Assembly (NCBI RefSeq): GCF_014640195.1
Contig: NZ_BMGM01000001.1
Location: forward strand, 248,001-312,000
DNA length: 64,000 bases
Reading direction: 5' to 3'
DNA from: Psychroflexus planctonicus
GTDB taxonomy: Bacteria; Bacteroidota; Bacteroidia; Flavobacteriales; Flavobacteriaceae
This document shows, piece by piece, positions 1 through 8,462 of this stretch (position 1 is its first letter; every line of letters starts with the position of its first letter). Under the pieces are notes generated by a model. It was not told the DNA's origin, made no database searches, and worked only from the letters and a program-made list of their open reading frames with translations. The translations under genes and the position numbers were made by a program.

Positions 1-266
1 AATTTTCTTTGATCAAGTTGTGCTCTGATGTGTTTTAATTCGTCTTCTACATTTTCTCTTACTGAAGTAGGATGCAAGCCCATCATTAATTGAACCCGAT
101 TTGGATAGTTTTTTTCCAAGTTATACATAGCTTCTGTATACGAAGAATCGATAGCTGGAATGTAAAAATGCTCTATACCATTTGCAATGGCACGCTGTAT
201 CGCTTCATCTCGGTCTGCATCAAATTGTTCACTATATAAATGCGTGTGTGTATCTGTTAAAGTCAT
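1..266 (-). CDS. TatD family metal-dependent hydrolase, N-terminal part
   Basis: Only the first 88 codons are present; the gene runs off the left edge of the window. The translation starts MTLTDTHTHLYSEQFDADRD, which carries the HxH metal-binding motif (THTHL) seen at the N terminus of TatD-type DNases and amidohydrolases. A later segment reads MMGLHPTSV, matching the G-x-H-P motif of the family. TatD proteins are cytoplasmic divalent-metal phosphoesterases with reported DNA exonuclease activity. The start is the ATG complementary to 264-266. The gene is divergent from the retropepsin-like gene, leaving about 50 bases between them for both promoters. The family call is firm; the substrate is not known. 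Confidence 0.88.
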   Translation of the reverse strand, partial: MTLTDTHTHLYSEQFDADRDEAIQRAIANGIEHFYIPAIDSSYTEAMYNLEKNYPNRVQLMMGLHPTSVRENVEDELKHIRAQLDQRK

Positions 267-317
267 AATGGCAAATTTATTGAAATGCAAGGGCTATATT
301 TGCCAAAAAAACTAAAA

Positions 318-755
318 ATGTCTTCGTTAAAGCAATTTCTTCTTCAAAAAAAATATAGTTTAATAAAATTAACCACAACTGCTACTGAACATCTGCAACT
401 TACGTGTACCATAAATAATGTAAGTGGCGATTTTATTTTAGACACTGGCGCCTCCAATTCGTGCGTAGATTTTAAATATGCAGATTACTTTAAATTGCTT
501 ACAGAAGACAGTAAAGTAAGAGCTGCTGGAGCTGGAGCAACTAATATGTTAACGCGATCTTCTACAAAAAACAGTCTGAACATCGGAAATTGGACGTATA
601 GTAAATTCAATTTGGTGTTGTTTGACATGACTCATGTTAATCAAGCCTTGGTAGAACACGAATCTGAAGTAATTCACGGAATAATTGGCGCAGACATTCT
701 CAATGCAGGCAAAGCTATTATTGATTACAAAAAGAAGCGCTTGTATTTGAAATAG
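318..755 (+). CDS. Retropepsin-like aspartic protease (clan AA)
   Basis: A 145-residue protein with one aspartic-protease half: the catalytic triad context FILDTGASNSCVD is near the N terminus and a second conserved hydrophobic-glycine motif (HGIIGADIL) is near the C terminus. This is the layout of single-lobe retropepsin-like bacterial proteases, which act as homodimers. No signal peptide or membrane segment is visible, so it is probably cytoplasmic. The frame is open from 285, but the ATG at 318 (MSSLKQFL) gives a more usual start. The substrate is unknown. Family assignment rests on the D-T-G-A motif and the GxxGADIL motif; function is inferred. Confidence 0.8.
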   Translation: MSSLKQFLLQKKYSLIKLTTTATEHLQLTCTINNVSGDFILDTGASNSCVDFKYADYFKLLTEDSKVRAAGAGATNMLTRSSTKNSLNIGNWTYSKFNLVLFDMTHVNQALVEHESEVIHGIIGADILNAGKAIIDYKKKRLYLK

Positions 756-1053
756 GGATTTCCAGATACAGAAATAAAACCTAAAGGATTTTCAAAGCTA
801 TGCGTTGTTTGCTACTTCGCATTTATTCACTTCTAATTATCACATCAGGAATGTCATGTTGAGATGGCAAGCAAAGCTGATAAATCAAAATCCATAAAAC
901 CATCCAATTGAGACTGTCATGCCGTAATCGGCAAGAGTCGATGTACGGCGCCTTTTTGGGTTTAGTTAAAAGATGCCGCATCAAGTGCGGCATGACAGTT
1001 AATCATGAAAGTTGTCGTTCATGTACTCTCGGGTTTGCAATCCGTGAAACAAA
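756..1053. repeat. Intergenic region with nested inverted repeats
   Basis: There is no convincing gene in this stretch. It holds a 12-bp inverted repeat, ACTGTCATGCCG at 913-924 and CGGCATGACAGT at 988-999. A tighter hairpin lies inside the right arm, with ATGCCGCA pairing to TGCGGCAT around 973-993. A short open frame crosses it but reads straight through the palindromes and is not credible. The arrangement looks like a dispersed REP/MITE-type element. No transposase is adjacent. Confidence 0.5.
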
Positions 1054-1080
1054 CAAAAAAAGCCCCCAGAAATGGGAGCT
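1054..1080 (-). terminator. Rho-independent terminator of the rpmF operon
   Basis: Read on the minus strand, AGCTCCC pairs with GGGGGCT around a short ATTTCT loop, and is followed directly by a run of seven T. It lies about 30 bases past the rpmF stop codon, where a terminator for the pdxA-DUF177-rpmF direction of transcription would be expected. Confidence 0.75.
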
Positions 1081-1108
1081 GTATGTTCTACAAACAATAA
1101 GCTTAAAT

Positions 1109-1312
1109 TTAAGCTTCTGTTTCTATTTCTTCTGTGTTATCGATTAGCACTTGTCCACGGTAATACAATTTACCTTCAGACCAGTGTGCTCTGTGGTAAA
1201 GGTGTGCTTCACCTGTTGTAGAATCTAAAGCTACTTGTGGTGCAGTTGCTTTGTAATGCGTTCTACGCTTGTCTCTTCTTGTTTTGGAAATCTTTCTCTT
1301 TGGATGCGCCAT
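1109..1312 (-). CDS. rpmF: 50S ribosomal protein L32
   Basis: A 67-residue protein of the large ribosomal subunit. The N terminus [17 protein letters not shown] and the middle segment HLYHRAH are typical of bL32. The protein has no cysteines, so it is the zinc-free (C-minus) form that lacks the four-cysteine ribbon. The very acidic tail (EEIETEA) is seen in relatives from Bacteroidota. It lies 12 bases downstream of the DUF177 gene, and the DUF177-rpmF pairing is conserved widely in bacteria. A terminator follows. Confidence 0.96.
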   Translation of the reverse strand: MAHPKRKISKTRRDKRRTHYKATAPQVALDSTTGEAHLYHRAHWSEGKLYYRGQVLIDNTEEIETEA

Positions 1313-1324
1313 TGCTCTTATGTA

Positions 1325-1873
1325 TTAATCTTTTAATAATCCTTTTAACTTGTCCCACCTTGGGTCTATTTCGTCTTCGTCTTTTGTTTCTTCTTTTTGG
1401 TCACTGGTTTGTGGCTTTAGTTCTTGTAATTTATTTAAAATTTCAGAATCTAAAGTTCCATCTTCAACACCTGGATGAACTCGTTTAGCCGGAAGTGCAA
1501 GCACAACAGCTTCATAAATATACTGTTGAACTTCAACTTCAAACTCGCCATGTGGCAAAATAAGAAGTTCTTCATTTACTTCTTCGTAATCATCACCAAA
1601 CTTCACAACTATGTTCAAGTCATTTTCAATTTCTTGATCATAAGGCTCTAACGTAAGGTCACAGTTTAAATTCACCTTACCATCCACATCAAAATCAAGC
1701 TCGAGCATATTTGCCTTCTTGGTTAAAAGCAAATTCACCTTTACATCAGCTGCATTGAATTCTTGGTAATCAAAAAGTTCAAAGAACGAATTATCTATCT
1801 CATATTCAAACTGGTGCTTTCCAATCTTCAATCCCACAAACGGAATTGTGTAATCTTTAAATACCTTCTTCAC
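1325..1873 (-). CDS. DUF177 (YceD-like) protein
   Basis: A 182-residue soluble acidic protein of the YceD/DUF177 family. Family members are linked to 23S rRNA accumulation in plants and bacteria. Position directly upstream of rpmF is the classic context. In the central part the sequence LNCDLTLEPYDQEI keeps one cysteine at the site where many relatives have a zinc-binding or conserved Cys (CxRCL). The C-terminal end (DPRWDKLKGLLKD) matches the typical short conserved motif of flavobacterial homologues. The exact molecular role is uncertain. Confidence 0.85.
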   Translation of the reverse strand: MKKVFKDYTIPFVGLKIGKHQFEYEIDNSFFELFDYQEFNAADVKVNLLLTKKANMLELDFDVDGKVNLNCDLTLEPYDQEIENDLNIVVKFGDDYEEVNEELLILPHGEFEVEVQQYIYEAVVLALPAKRVHPGVEDGTLDSEILNKLQELKPQTSDQKEETKDEDEIDPRWDKLKGLLKD

Positions 1874-1930
1874 GACATCAGTTTTGAGCCTGCAAATATA
1901 AAAAATAATTACAAACTACAAGTTGTTAGT

Positions 1931-3004
1931 TTAATTATGTTTAGAGCCTTGATTTTCTCTTGCTGTAGGCTTTATTTGTAAAGGGTTTTTATTCATTTCC
2001 ATATAGCTCATTCTATTTTTATAAATATCAATTGCCATGTAAACCGCTTGTAAGAATGAACTCGGGTCTGCTTGATTTTTACCAGCAATATCAAAGGCGG
2101 TTCCATGGTCTGGCGAAGTTCTAATGCGGTTCATCCCTGCGGTAAAGTTGACTCCTTTTCCAAAAGCCAAGGTTTTAAACGGAATTAATCCTTGGTCATG
2201 GTAAGCAGCGATGACGGCATCAAAATTTTCATGGTTTTTAGAACCAAAAAAGCTATCTGCTGCATAAGGTCCGTAAACCAATTCGCCCTTTAAATCGTTT
2301 ATTTTATGTATCGTTGGTTTCAACACCAATTGGTCTTCGTCTCCAATTACGCCGTTGTCGCCGCTATGTGGATTGATTCCTAAAACAGCAATTCTAGGTT
2401 TTACAATTCCAAAATCTTGTTGAAGCGACTGACTCATAATTTCCACTTTCTTTTGAATGCGCTCCGGTGTAATATGCGATGCTATATCTTTAACAGGAAC
2501 ATGGTCCGTAAGTAAACCCACTTTCAATTTTTCTGAAACCATAAACATCATGTTGTCTCCTTTCAGCTTTTGAGCAAAATAATCTGTATGTCCTGGAAAA
2601 GTAAATTCTTCAGATTGAATGCTATTTTTATTGATGGGCGCAGTTACCAATACATCAACTTCTTTGTTAATTAAAGCTTCCGTGGCAACTTCAATAGAGC
2701 GAACGGCATATTTACCTGCTACTTTATCTTCTTCACCAAAATTCACTTTAAAGTTAGATTTCCACGCATTTACCACATTTACCTTTCCATCTACTGCTTT
2801 AGATGAATGCGGAATACCGTGTAATCTAATTTCTAAATTAAAATACTTTTTAAAAAAAGAAAGCATTTTTACGTTGGCAAAAATTACAGGAGTGCAAAAG
2901 TCTAACATGCGGATGTCTTCAAAGGCCTTCAAGGCAATTTCGGGTCCTATGCCATTTAAATCTCCAATGCTTATTCCAACTTTAATGGGTTTATTCGTGC
3001 TCAT
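1931..3004 (-). CDS. pdxA: 4-hydroxythreonine-4-phosphate dehydrogenase
   Basis: A 357-residue cytoplasmic enzyme of pyridoxal-phosphate synthesis (DXP-dependent route). It oxidises 4-phosphohydroxy-L-threonine using NAD and a divalent metal. The N-terminal glycine-rich segment SIGDLNGIGPEIALK is diagnostic. The three metal-ligand histidines fall in FPGHTDYF, NPHSGDNG and AAYHDQGLIPFK, as in characterised PdxA proteins. The length is usual for flavobacterial PdxA. It is the first gene of a minus-strand set with DUF177 and rpmF, and lies back to back with riboflavin synthase, so two cofactor genes share the intergenic promoter region. Confidence 0.96.
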   Translation of the reverse strand: MSTNKPIKVGISIGDLNGIGPEIALKAFEDIRMLDFCTPVIFANVKMLSFFKKYFNLEIRLHGIPHSSKAVDGKVNVVNAWKSNFKVNFGEEDKVAGKYAVRSIEVATEALINKEVDVLVTAPINKNSIQSEEFTFPGHTDYFAQKLKGDNMMFMVSEKLKVGLLTDHVPVKDIASHITPERIQKKVEIMSQSLQQDFGIVKPRIAVLGINPHSGDNGVIGDEDQLVLKPTIHKINDLKGELVYGPYAADSFFGSKNHENFDAVIAAYHDQGLIPFKTLAFGKGVNFTAGMNRIRTSPDHGTAFDIAGKNQADPSSFLQAVYMAIDIYKNRMSYMEMNKNPLQIKPTARENQGSKHN

Positions 3005-3087
3005 CTTATGTTTTAATTTTTGTTTTGCTTTTTCTTAAATCGAACTTAAGTAAGCTGCGAAAAAGAAAGTGCTAAGTCTATTTCAAT

Positions 3088-3095
3088 TACTTTTG
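3088..3095 (+). promoter_or_regulatory. Candidate -7 promoter element before riboflavin synthase
   Basis: TACTTTTG fits the Bacteroidota -7 consensus TAnnTTTG and lies about 30 bases before the riboflavin synthase ATG. No clear -33 TTG is found at the expected spacing, so this is tentative. No FMN-riboswitch-like sequence was recognised here. Confidence 0.35.
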
Positions 3096-3125
3096 CAGTA
3101 CAAAGGTAACTAAATAATCAAGGAA

Positions 3126-3719
3126 ATGTTTACAGGAATAATTGAAGAAGTGGGAAAAGTTACCCACATTACGCAAGAAGGTAGCAACTACCACTTTAAT
3201 ATACAAGCCAATTTTGCCAACGAATTGAAAGTTGACCAGAGCGTTGCACACAACGGCGTTTGTTTAACCGTAGTAGGTTGTAACGAAAATTCGTATCAAG
3301 TAACAGCTATTAAAGAAACCTTAGACAAAACCAATTTAGGCGATTGGAAAGTTGACACAGCTATAAATCTTGAACGCGGTATGCGTTTAAATGCGCATTT
3401 AGATGGACATATTGTACAAGGTCACGTAGACCAAACGGCAACTTGTACTTCGGTAAAAGAAGAAGATGGCAGCTGGTTTTTTAGTTTTTCTTACAGCCCG
3501 AAACAACAAAACGTAACCATAGAAAAAGGCAGCATAACCATTAACGGTGTAAGTCTGACTGTGGTAGACAGCGGTTTAAATAACTTTAGTGTTGCTATTA
3601 TTCCATATACTTACAAACACACCAACTTCAACAACTTAAATGAAGGCGATGTAGTTAATTTAGAATTCGACGTAATAGGAAAATACGTAAAACGACTACT
3701 GGAAGTACAAGGTAAATAA
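3126..3719 (+). CDS. ribE: Riboflavin synthase, alpha chain
   Basis: A 197-residue enzyme that dismutates two 6,7-dimethyl-8-ribityllumazine molecules to riboflavin and the pyrimidine precursor. The N terminus MFTGIIEEVGKV is the invariant family start. The two homologous lumazine-binding barrels are marked by NGVCLTV in the first half and INGVSLTV in the second, together with GHVDQT at the barrel boundary. Length and domain number are normal. It is transcribed alone, divergent from pdxA, with an inverted repeat downstream. Some nomenclatures call it ribC. Confidence 0.97.
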   Translation: MFTGIIEEVGKVTHITQEGSNYHFNIQANFANELKVDQSVAHNGVCLTVVGCNENSYQVTAIKETLDKTNLGDWKVDTAINLERGMRLNAHLDGHIVQGHVDQTATCTSVKEEDGSWFFSFSYSPKQQNVTIEKGSITINGVSLTVVDSGLNNFSVAIIPYTYKHTNFNNLNEGDVVNLEFDVIGKYVKRLLEVQGK

Positions 3720-3774
3720 GAAGCAATTTCCAGCTATCCGCTGCTATGCCTTCCCTTTTTTCTAGTAAAACTTT

Positions 3775-3814
3775 AACTGGTCTAGAAGCTTCTTAGGTCG
3801 CTGCTAGACCAGTT
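3775..3814. repeat. Inverted repeat downstream of riboflavin synthase, within a repeat-like spacer
   Basis: AACTGGTCTAG (3775-3785) pairs with CTAGACCAGTT (3804-3814) around an 18-base loop. The T tract after it is weak, so it may terminate ribE transcription or be the core of a dispersed repeat. The surrounding spacer (3720-3890) holds related pieces, CAGCTATCCGCT on one side and GATATCCGCTTCTATC on the other, reminiscent of intergenic repeats common in flavobacterial genomes. I see no gene in 3720-3998. Confidence 0.5.
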
Positions 3815-3998
3815 GTTTTACACCAAAAAAGGCTGCGGGATATCCGCTTCTATCTGGGCTAGGTCTTCCGCATTTTGCCATTAGCTTTTTGGAATAAGAA
3901 AATAAATATTCAGAATTCACAATAGAAAACGATTATGTAAAAACATCAATAGCTAATGTATGTTTGATGCTTTTAAATCAAAATGTGAAAAATCCTAA

Positions 3999-5420
3999 TT
4001 ATTCTACTAAAATCTCGTTAGCTAGTAAGTTAAACAACAAAGCTTTCGATTCAAACAAACGAGCTTTGGCTTTTATTTGTTCTAATCTAGCATCGATGAG
4101 TTGCTGTTCTCTAGAGTTAATTAAAAACACAGAACTCTCACCAAAAGAAAATTTACGTTCTTCTGCCGTTAGTAAATCATCAAAATTAGTAGCAATTTGC
4201 TGTATAGTAACCAACTGTCTTTCAAACGAACTTATTCCTTCTTGTGCGGCTTCTATTTGATTTCTAAGTTCGAGATTTTGAAATTCATATTCTAACTCTG
4301 CATCCCTAATTTTAATTTTAGTCAAACGCAAATCACCGCGTTCTTTTCTTAAAAATAAAGGCATACTAAAGGAAATACCTGCTTGGTAATTATTGGGCGT
4401 AAAGGAATTAAATTGTTCGGGTTGTTCGCTTAAAAAATTGTATTCAACATCTAAATTTGGTTTCAATCTTTCTGCTGCCAAACGCCTGTCTACTTCTAAA
4501 GATTCTATACTAGAACTTAAAAAACGAAGCAAAGGATGCTGCTCTACATCATATTGTTCTAGTTGTATTAAATTGGTCCCCAAAACATTGTCAATACTCA
4601 ATTCATTCAACTCAGCAGGTAATATTCCTGGGTCCAATTGCAGAGGAACGTCGTTTTCTAACCATAAAAAATTAGAAAGTTTCAACCTAGTTTGGGTTAA
4701 TTTTAAGCGTGACTTTTCTAAACTTAAATCTCTTTTTTGAACAATTATTTTGGCTTCAAGTGTATCAATAACAGGAATATCACCTTGTAAAGCGCTTTGT
4801 TTAATTCCTTGAAAACGGATTACTGCATTATCTAAAAATTCTTCAAAAATATCTACTTGTTGCTGAGCCTGATACCAATCTACATAGGCTAAAGTGGCTT
4901 TGTATAAGACTTCGTTTACTTTTAAATCTCGCTCTGCCTGATTTAAATTTTGAACTATTTTCGCTTTTTTAAGCGTGGCCATACGCTCATTGATAAACAA
5001 ACCCTGACCAAGTGGCAAGGAAATTCCTGCTTTGTATAAACCATCTTCGGGAACACTGCGTTCAGGATTTAAAAACCCTCCTTCAGCTTTTTCGTAGCCT
5101 GCTTTTATATCTAAACCAAACCAAATAGGAATACTTAATCCTGCATTAAAAATTTGGTAATAATCTGTATCTTTAAAATCTTTTCCTTGATAGTCTCCCA
5201 CTATTTTAGGATCAAAATTTCCTCGCGCTTTCATAAGATTTGCCTCAGCCGCAGTAATTTTTAACTCCGATTGTTTTGCAATTGGATGATATAGTTTTAC
5301 ATAGGCTAAAAACTCTTGCAAACTCAAGTCTAAACCCACATTGTTATCGGGTTGCTCTTGAGCATTTACGGTCAAAATAGCCGAGTAAATAAATAAGAAT
5401 ACAATGAAGTATTTCTTCAT
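3999..5420 (-). CDS. TolC-family outer membrane efflux protein
   Basis: A 473-residue outer-membrane channel component. It begins with a signal peptide (MKKYFIVFLFIYSAILTVNA, then QEQPDNN). The remaining sequence has the long heptad-like alpha-helical stretches of the two OEP repeats, including LEAKIIVQKRDLSLEKSR in the first and QLIDARLEQIKAKARLFE in the second. Such proteins trimerise to form a channel through the outer membrane and periplasm. It lies 4 bases after the HlyD-like gene and is the last gene of the TetR-ABC-HlyD-TolC operon, so it is almost certainly the outer component of that exporter. Confidence 0.9.
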   Translation of the reverse strand: MKKYFIVFLFIYSAILTVNAQEQPDNNVGLDLSLQEFLAYVKLYHPIAKQSELKITAAEANLMKARGNFDPKIVGDYQGKDFKDTDYYQIFNAGLSIPIWFGLDIKAGYEKAEGGFLNPERSVPEDGLYKAGISLPLGQGLFINERMATLKKAKIVQNLNQAERDLKVNEVLYKATLAYVDWYQAQQQVDIFEEFLDNAVIRFQGIKQSALQGDIPVIDTLEAKIIVQKRDLSLEKSRLKLTQTRLKLSNFLWLENDVPLQLDPGILPAELNELSIDNVLGTNLIQLEQYDVEQHPLLRFLSSSIESLEVDRRLAAERLKPNLDVEYNFLSEQPEQFNSFTPNNYQAGISFSMPLFLRKERGDLRLTKIKIRDAELEYEFQNLELRNQIEAAQEGISSFERQLVTIQQIATNFDDLLTAEERKFSFGESSVFLINSREQQLIDARLEQIKAKARLFESKALLFNLLANEILVE

Positions 5421-5424
5421 TAAT

Positions 5425-6774
5425 TTATTTTTTAATGGTTGTTTTATCTACTTCTGGCTGATAATAATCGGGTGGAAATCCATTGATTTGTCGCCACAAT
5501 TCATACCAAACCGGTACATTATTTAACAAAGCAAAAGAGCGCGCTCCTGTTCCTGCTCTTATGGGTTCTGGCCAGTCCGGCTCATCTGGATCGGGAGCAA
5601 TTAAAACCCGGTATTTACCATTTGGGCTAATAAAGCGTTCAATAGCAACAACTTCTCCACCAAAAGTACCATACGAAAGATTTGGCCAACCTGAGAAAAA
5701 TATAAATGGCCAACCGTCAAAAATAATTCGTACTTCTTCACCAACATGTATTAAAGGCAAATCGATTGGATCTACAAAAGTTTCTACTGCTAAATCTATG
5801 TCTGATGGCATAATAGTTACAATTGTCGCGCCCTCCTTAAAAGTTTCACCAACACCTTGTTGAATGGATCGATTAATATAACCGTCTTGAGGTGCAACAA
5901 CATATTTAAGTGTTCGGCGAAAGCTAATGTTAGCATATTCGTTCTCTAGTTTGTATAGTTGTGACTCCGTGTCTGCTTGATTAGACAATGCCGTAAATTG
6001 TTCACTTTCAGCTTTAGAAATTTTATCTTTATATCCTGCTTTAATACTAGTAATTTCTATTTGTGCGTTTAAAACCATGTTTTTGCTCTCTAAAAGTTTG
6101 TTCTCTTGAGAAATGATTTTAGCTAAACTTTCTTGGTATTTTATCTTTTTAAGTTCGAGCTCAGTTAAGGCTTTTAAGCCTTCGCTTTCTAAAGTTTGTG
6201 TTCGTTCAAGCTGACGTTCTGCAATACCCAGTTGAATTTTAGATGCTTCAAAATTAATACTATCGCTTTGTACTTTTAAATTGGCTTGCAATAGTTTGTT
6301 TTCCGCTTGTTCGAGTTTAAGGTCTCGTTCTTCTCTAAGAGCGGCTATTTGATAGTCAAGTGCTTGTACTTTATTTTGGTAGGATTCAAACGAAAAGCCT
6401 TTTGCTTTTACTTGCGCATCTGTTCTTGCCAAAAGATTTGGATCGAAAAAGGAGTCTTTTATTTCTGAAATATGTACAATGGTATCTCCTTTTTGTACAT
6501 AATCTCCTTCTTGAATATACCATTTTTCTATTCTACCAGGAATAGCCGATTGTATAGACTGTGGGCGTTGTTCAGGTCGTAAAGTAGTAATGCTTCCATT
6601 TCCACGTACAAATTGCGTCCAAGGCAAAAATAAGATGATGAAAATAATGATAAATAAAGCAATAACAAATTTATTGAAACTGTTATATCGCCTATCGTCT
6701 GAAGAGAATTTTACAGCTTTAAATTTATTGTAATCTTCTCTTATTTTTATTTTATTTTTTGAAATATGTAACAT
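5425..6774 (-). CDS. HlyD-family periplasmic adaptor protein
   Basis: A 449-residue membrane-fusion protein. One N-terminal membrane anchor lies at about residues 35-52 (FVIALFIIIFIILFLPW). The split biotinyl/lipoyl-like domain follows: GRIEKWYIQEGDYVQKGDTI in the first half and the matching half PQDGYINRSIQQGVGETFKE after a long coiled-coil hairpin of about 200 residues. The C-terminal beta barrel is rich in aromatic residues (DGWPFIFFSGWPNLSYG). Adaptors of this shape link an inner-membrane ABC protein to a TolC channel in type 1-like secretion. It sits between those two genes. The cargo is unknown. Confidence 0.9.
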   Translation of the reverse strand: MLHISKNKIKIREDYNKFKAVKFSSDDRRYNSFNKFVIALFIIIFIILFLPWTQFVRGNGSITTLRPEQRPQSIQSAIPGRIEKWYIQEGDYVQKGDTIVHISEIKDSFFDPNLLARTDAQVKAKGFSFESYQNKVQALDYQIAALREERDLKLEQAENKLLQANLKVQSDSINFEASKIQLGIAERQLERTQTLESEGLKALTELELKKIKYQESLAKIISQENKLLESKNMVLNAQIEITSIKAGYKDKISKAESEQFTALSNQADTESQLYKLENEYANISFRRTLKYVVAPQDGYINRSIQQGVGETFKEGATIVTIMPSDIDLAVETFVDPIDLPLIHVGEEVRIIFDGWPFIFFSGWPNLSYGTFGGEVVAIERFISPNGKYRVLIAPDPDEPDWPEPIRAGTGARSFALLNNVPVWYELWRQINGFPPDYYQPEVDKTTIKK

Positions 6775-6785
6775 GATTACAACAA

Positions 6786-8462
6786 TTAAGATTCAACTAT
6801 TTTGCCTTTATCCAAGTAAATTTTTCGATCACACTTGCTAATCCATTTACTATTTCTGCTTACAACTATGATTGCCCATGGGTTAGTTGGTTCGAACAAG
6901 AAATCCATGATTTCATCAATTTCACCATCTTGAAATTCGACCAACGGATCTTTTAAAACCAATAATTTGGGTTTGGTTACAATCGCTCTTGCCAGCATTA
7001 TTTTTTTGGCAACGGTATACGGAATATTTCTTCCTTGTGTAGCAATATTAGTATCTATCCCTAAACTTTGCGACTTAATAAACGGGCCTAAATTCAACTT
7101 TTCTATTGCCCAATCCAAATCTGCTTTTTTAACATCTGGATTGTTAAATGTAATGTTATCTCTAATACTTCCTTCAAACGGAAAATTACCAATTAAAGAG
7201 TGACCTACAAAACTTCTGTAATGATCTATTTGTATGTTATTAAATGTAATATCATTGATAAAGAAATCTCCTTCCGTTGGTAAGATAAGACCTGAAACCA
7301 CTTTTAAAAGAGTTGTTTTCCCTGAACCAGAAGTACCATCTATAAAAATTCTTTCCTTTGGTTGAATAGTCAAATTTAGTCCTTCTAGAGATTTTTTCTT
7401 AGCGCCTTTGTATTTTAAACCTAGGTTAGTTAATTCTATGGTTAAATCTGTTCCAGGATCAAATGGTGTTGTACCATCAAAACGTTCTAGTTTAAGGTCG
7501 TTAACGTTACCTATTTTTTCTAAGCCTGTTAATACATCATACACATTTTCCAGTCCCAGAATTAATTTCTCAACAGAATTTACCATCAAAATAACAATTA
7601 CTTCGGCACCTACAAACTGTCCGATATTCATTTGTTGGTTTACCACAAGTAATCCACCAATAATAAGTAAAGCACCAATAACGAGCACTTTAAAACCAAT
7701 CATTTTAAAAAATTGCAAGCGTAAAATTTTAAAGTGATTTTCCCTAGCATTAAGGTATTTAATTACAATATCATCATGTTTTGATGAAGCCAATTTAGAA
7801 CTTCCAGACACTTTAAAACTATCTGTATTTCTGGCTACTTCTTCAATCCAATGTGCTGTTTCATACTTATACTTAGATTGTATTAAGCTGGTCCGCACAC
7901 CTTCTGGCGCGCTGAAGTTAAAAACCACGTACATCAACGCCACTAAAAAAACACCAAATAAAATGAAAAATGGGTGATAAAAAGAAAGTAAAATAAGACC
8001 AAAAAGAATTTGTACGCCTGCTGTGGAAAAATCGATTAACATTTTGGGTACGCCTTTTTGAATGGTCATGGTATCAAAAAAACGATTGGCTAACTCAGGC
8101 GGATAATTTGACCCAAAAGCCGTATAAATAATTCTAGGGAAACGGTATATAAATTCAAAGGAAGACTTGGTAAACAAGCGTTGTTGCAAATCTTCCGCAA
8201 CCCGCATTTGCATGTAATTTAATAATCCCGCAAAAATAACACTGGCTAAAACAAGACTGATAAGTACAATCATGGTAATCCTAAATTCACCCGCTTGAAT
8301 AAAGTTAATAATTGCCTGAATACCTAATGGTAGCGATAATGAAACTACTCCAGCAAATGCAGCGTATCCTAAAATTAAATAAATAGTTCTTAGTTCAAAT
8401 TTGAGTAATTTAAACAACCTATTTAGTGGAGTCGGATTATTGTTGTTTTTAGTTGAACTCAT
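6786..8462 (-). CDS. ABC transporter permease-ATPase with degenerate nucleotide-binding domain
   Basis: A 558-residue half-transporter of the type-1-secretion/exporter fold. Membrane segments fill residues 25-320 and a nucleotide-binding domain fills 340-558. Walker A is intact (GTSGSGKTT, 376-384). The other catalytic motifs are altered. The Q-loop position has His421 in VGHS. The LSGGQ signature is replaced by IPYTV in QGRNIPYTVAKK (477-487). Walker B plus the catalytic Glu reads LLVLKDP rather than LLxLDEP (500-506). The switch His is Ser535 in VVSRN. ATP binding may persist but hydrolysis is doubtful by ordinary rules. The start overlaps the tetR-like gene by 14 bases. It presumably works with the HlyD and TolC partners downstream. 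Confidence 0.88.
   Translation of the reverse strand: MSSTKNNNNPTPLNRLFKLLKFELRTIYLILGYAAFAGVVSLSLPLGIQAIINFIQAGEFRITMIVLISLVLASVIFAGLLNYMQMRVAEDLQQRLFTKSSFEFIYRFPRIIYTAFGSNYPPELANRFFDTMTIQKGVPKMLIDFSTAGVQILFGLILLSFYHPFFILFGVFLVALMYVVFNFSAPEGVRTSLIQSKYKYETAHWIEEVARNTDSFKVSGSSKLASSKHDDIVIKYLNARENHFKILRLQFFKMIGFKVLVIGALLIIGGLLVVNQQMNIGQFVGAEVIVILMVNSVEKLILGLENVYDVLTGLEKIGNVNDLKLERFDGTTPFDPGTDLTIELTNLGLKYKGAKKKSLEGLNLTIQPKERIFIDGTSGSGKTTLLKVVSGLILPTEGDFFINDITFNNIQIDHYRSFVGHSLIGNFPFEGSIRDNITFNNPDVKKADLDWAIEKLNLGPFIKSQSLGIDTNIATQGRNIPYTVAKKIMLARAIVTKPKLLVLKDPLVEFQDGEIDEIMDFLFEPTNPWAIIVVSRNSKWISKCDRKIYLDKGKIVES

Noticed and set aside
908-1147. Plus-strand frame of 79 codons
   Set aside because: It crosses a palindromic repeat and the rpmF terminator and has no protein-like features.
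2619-3038. Plus-strand frame of 139 codons over pdxA
   Set aside because: Shadow of pdxA, whose motifs and length are complete.
2990-3125. FMN riboswitch before riboflavin synthase
   Set aside because: The 121-base gap shared with pdxA shows none of the conserved RFN element blocks.
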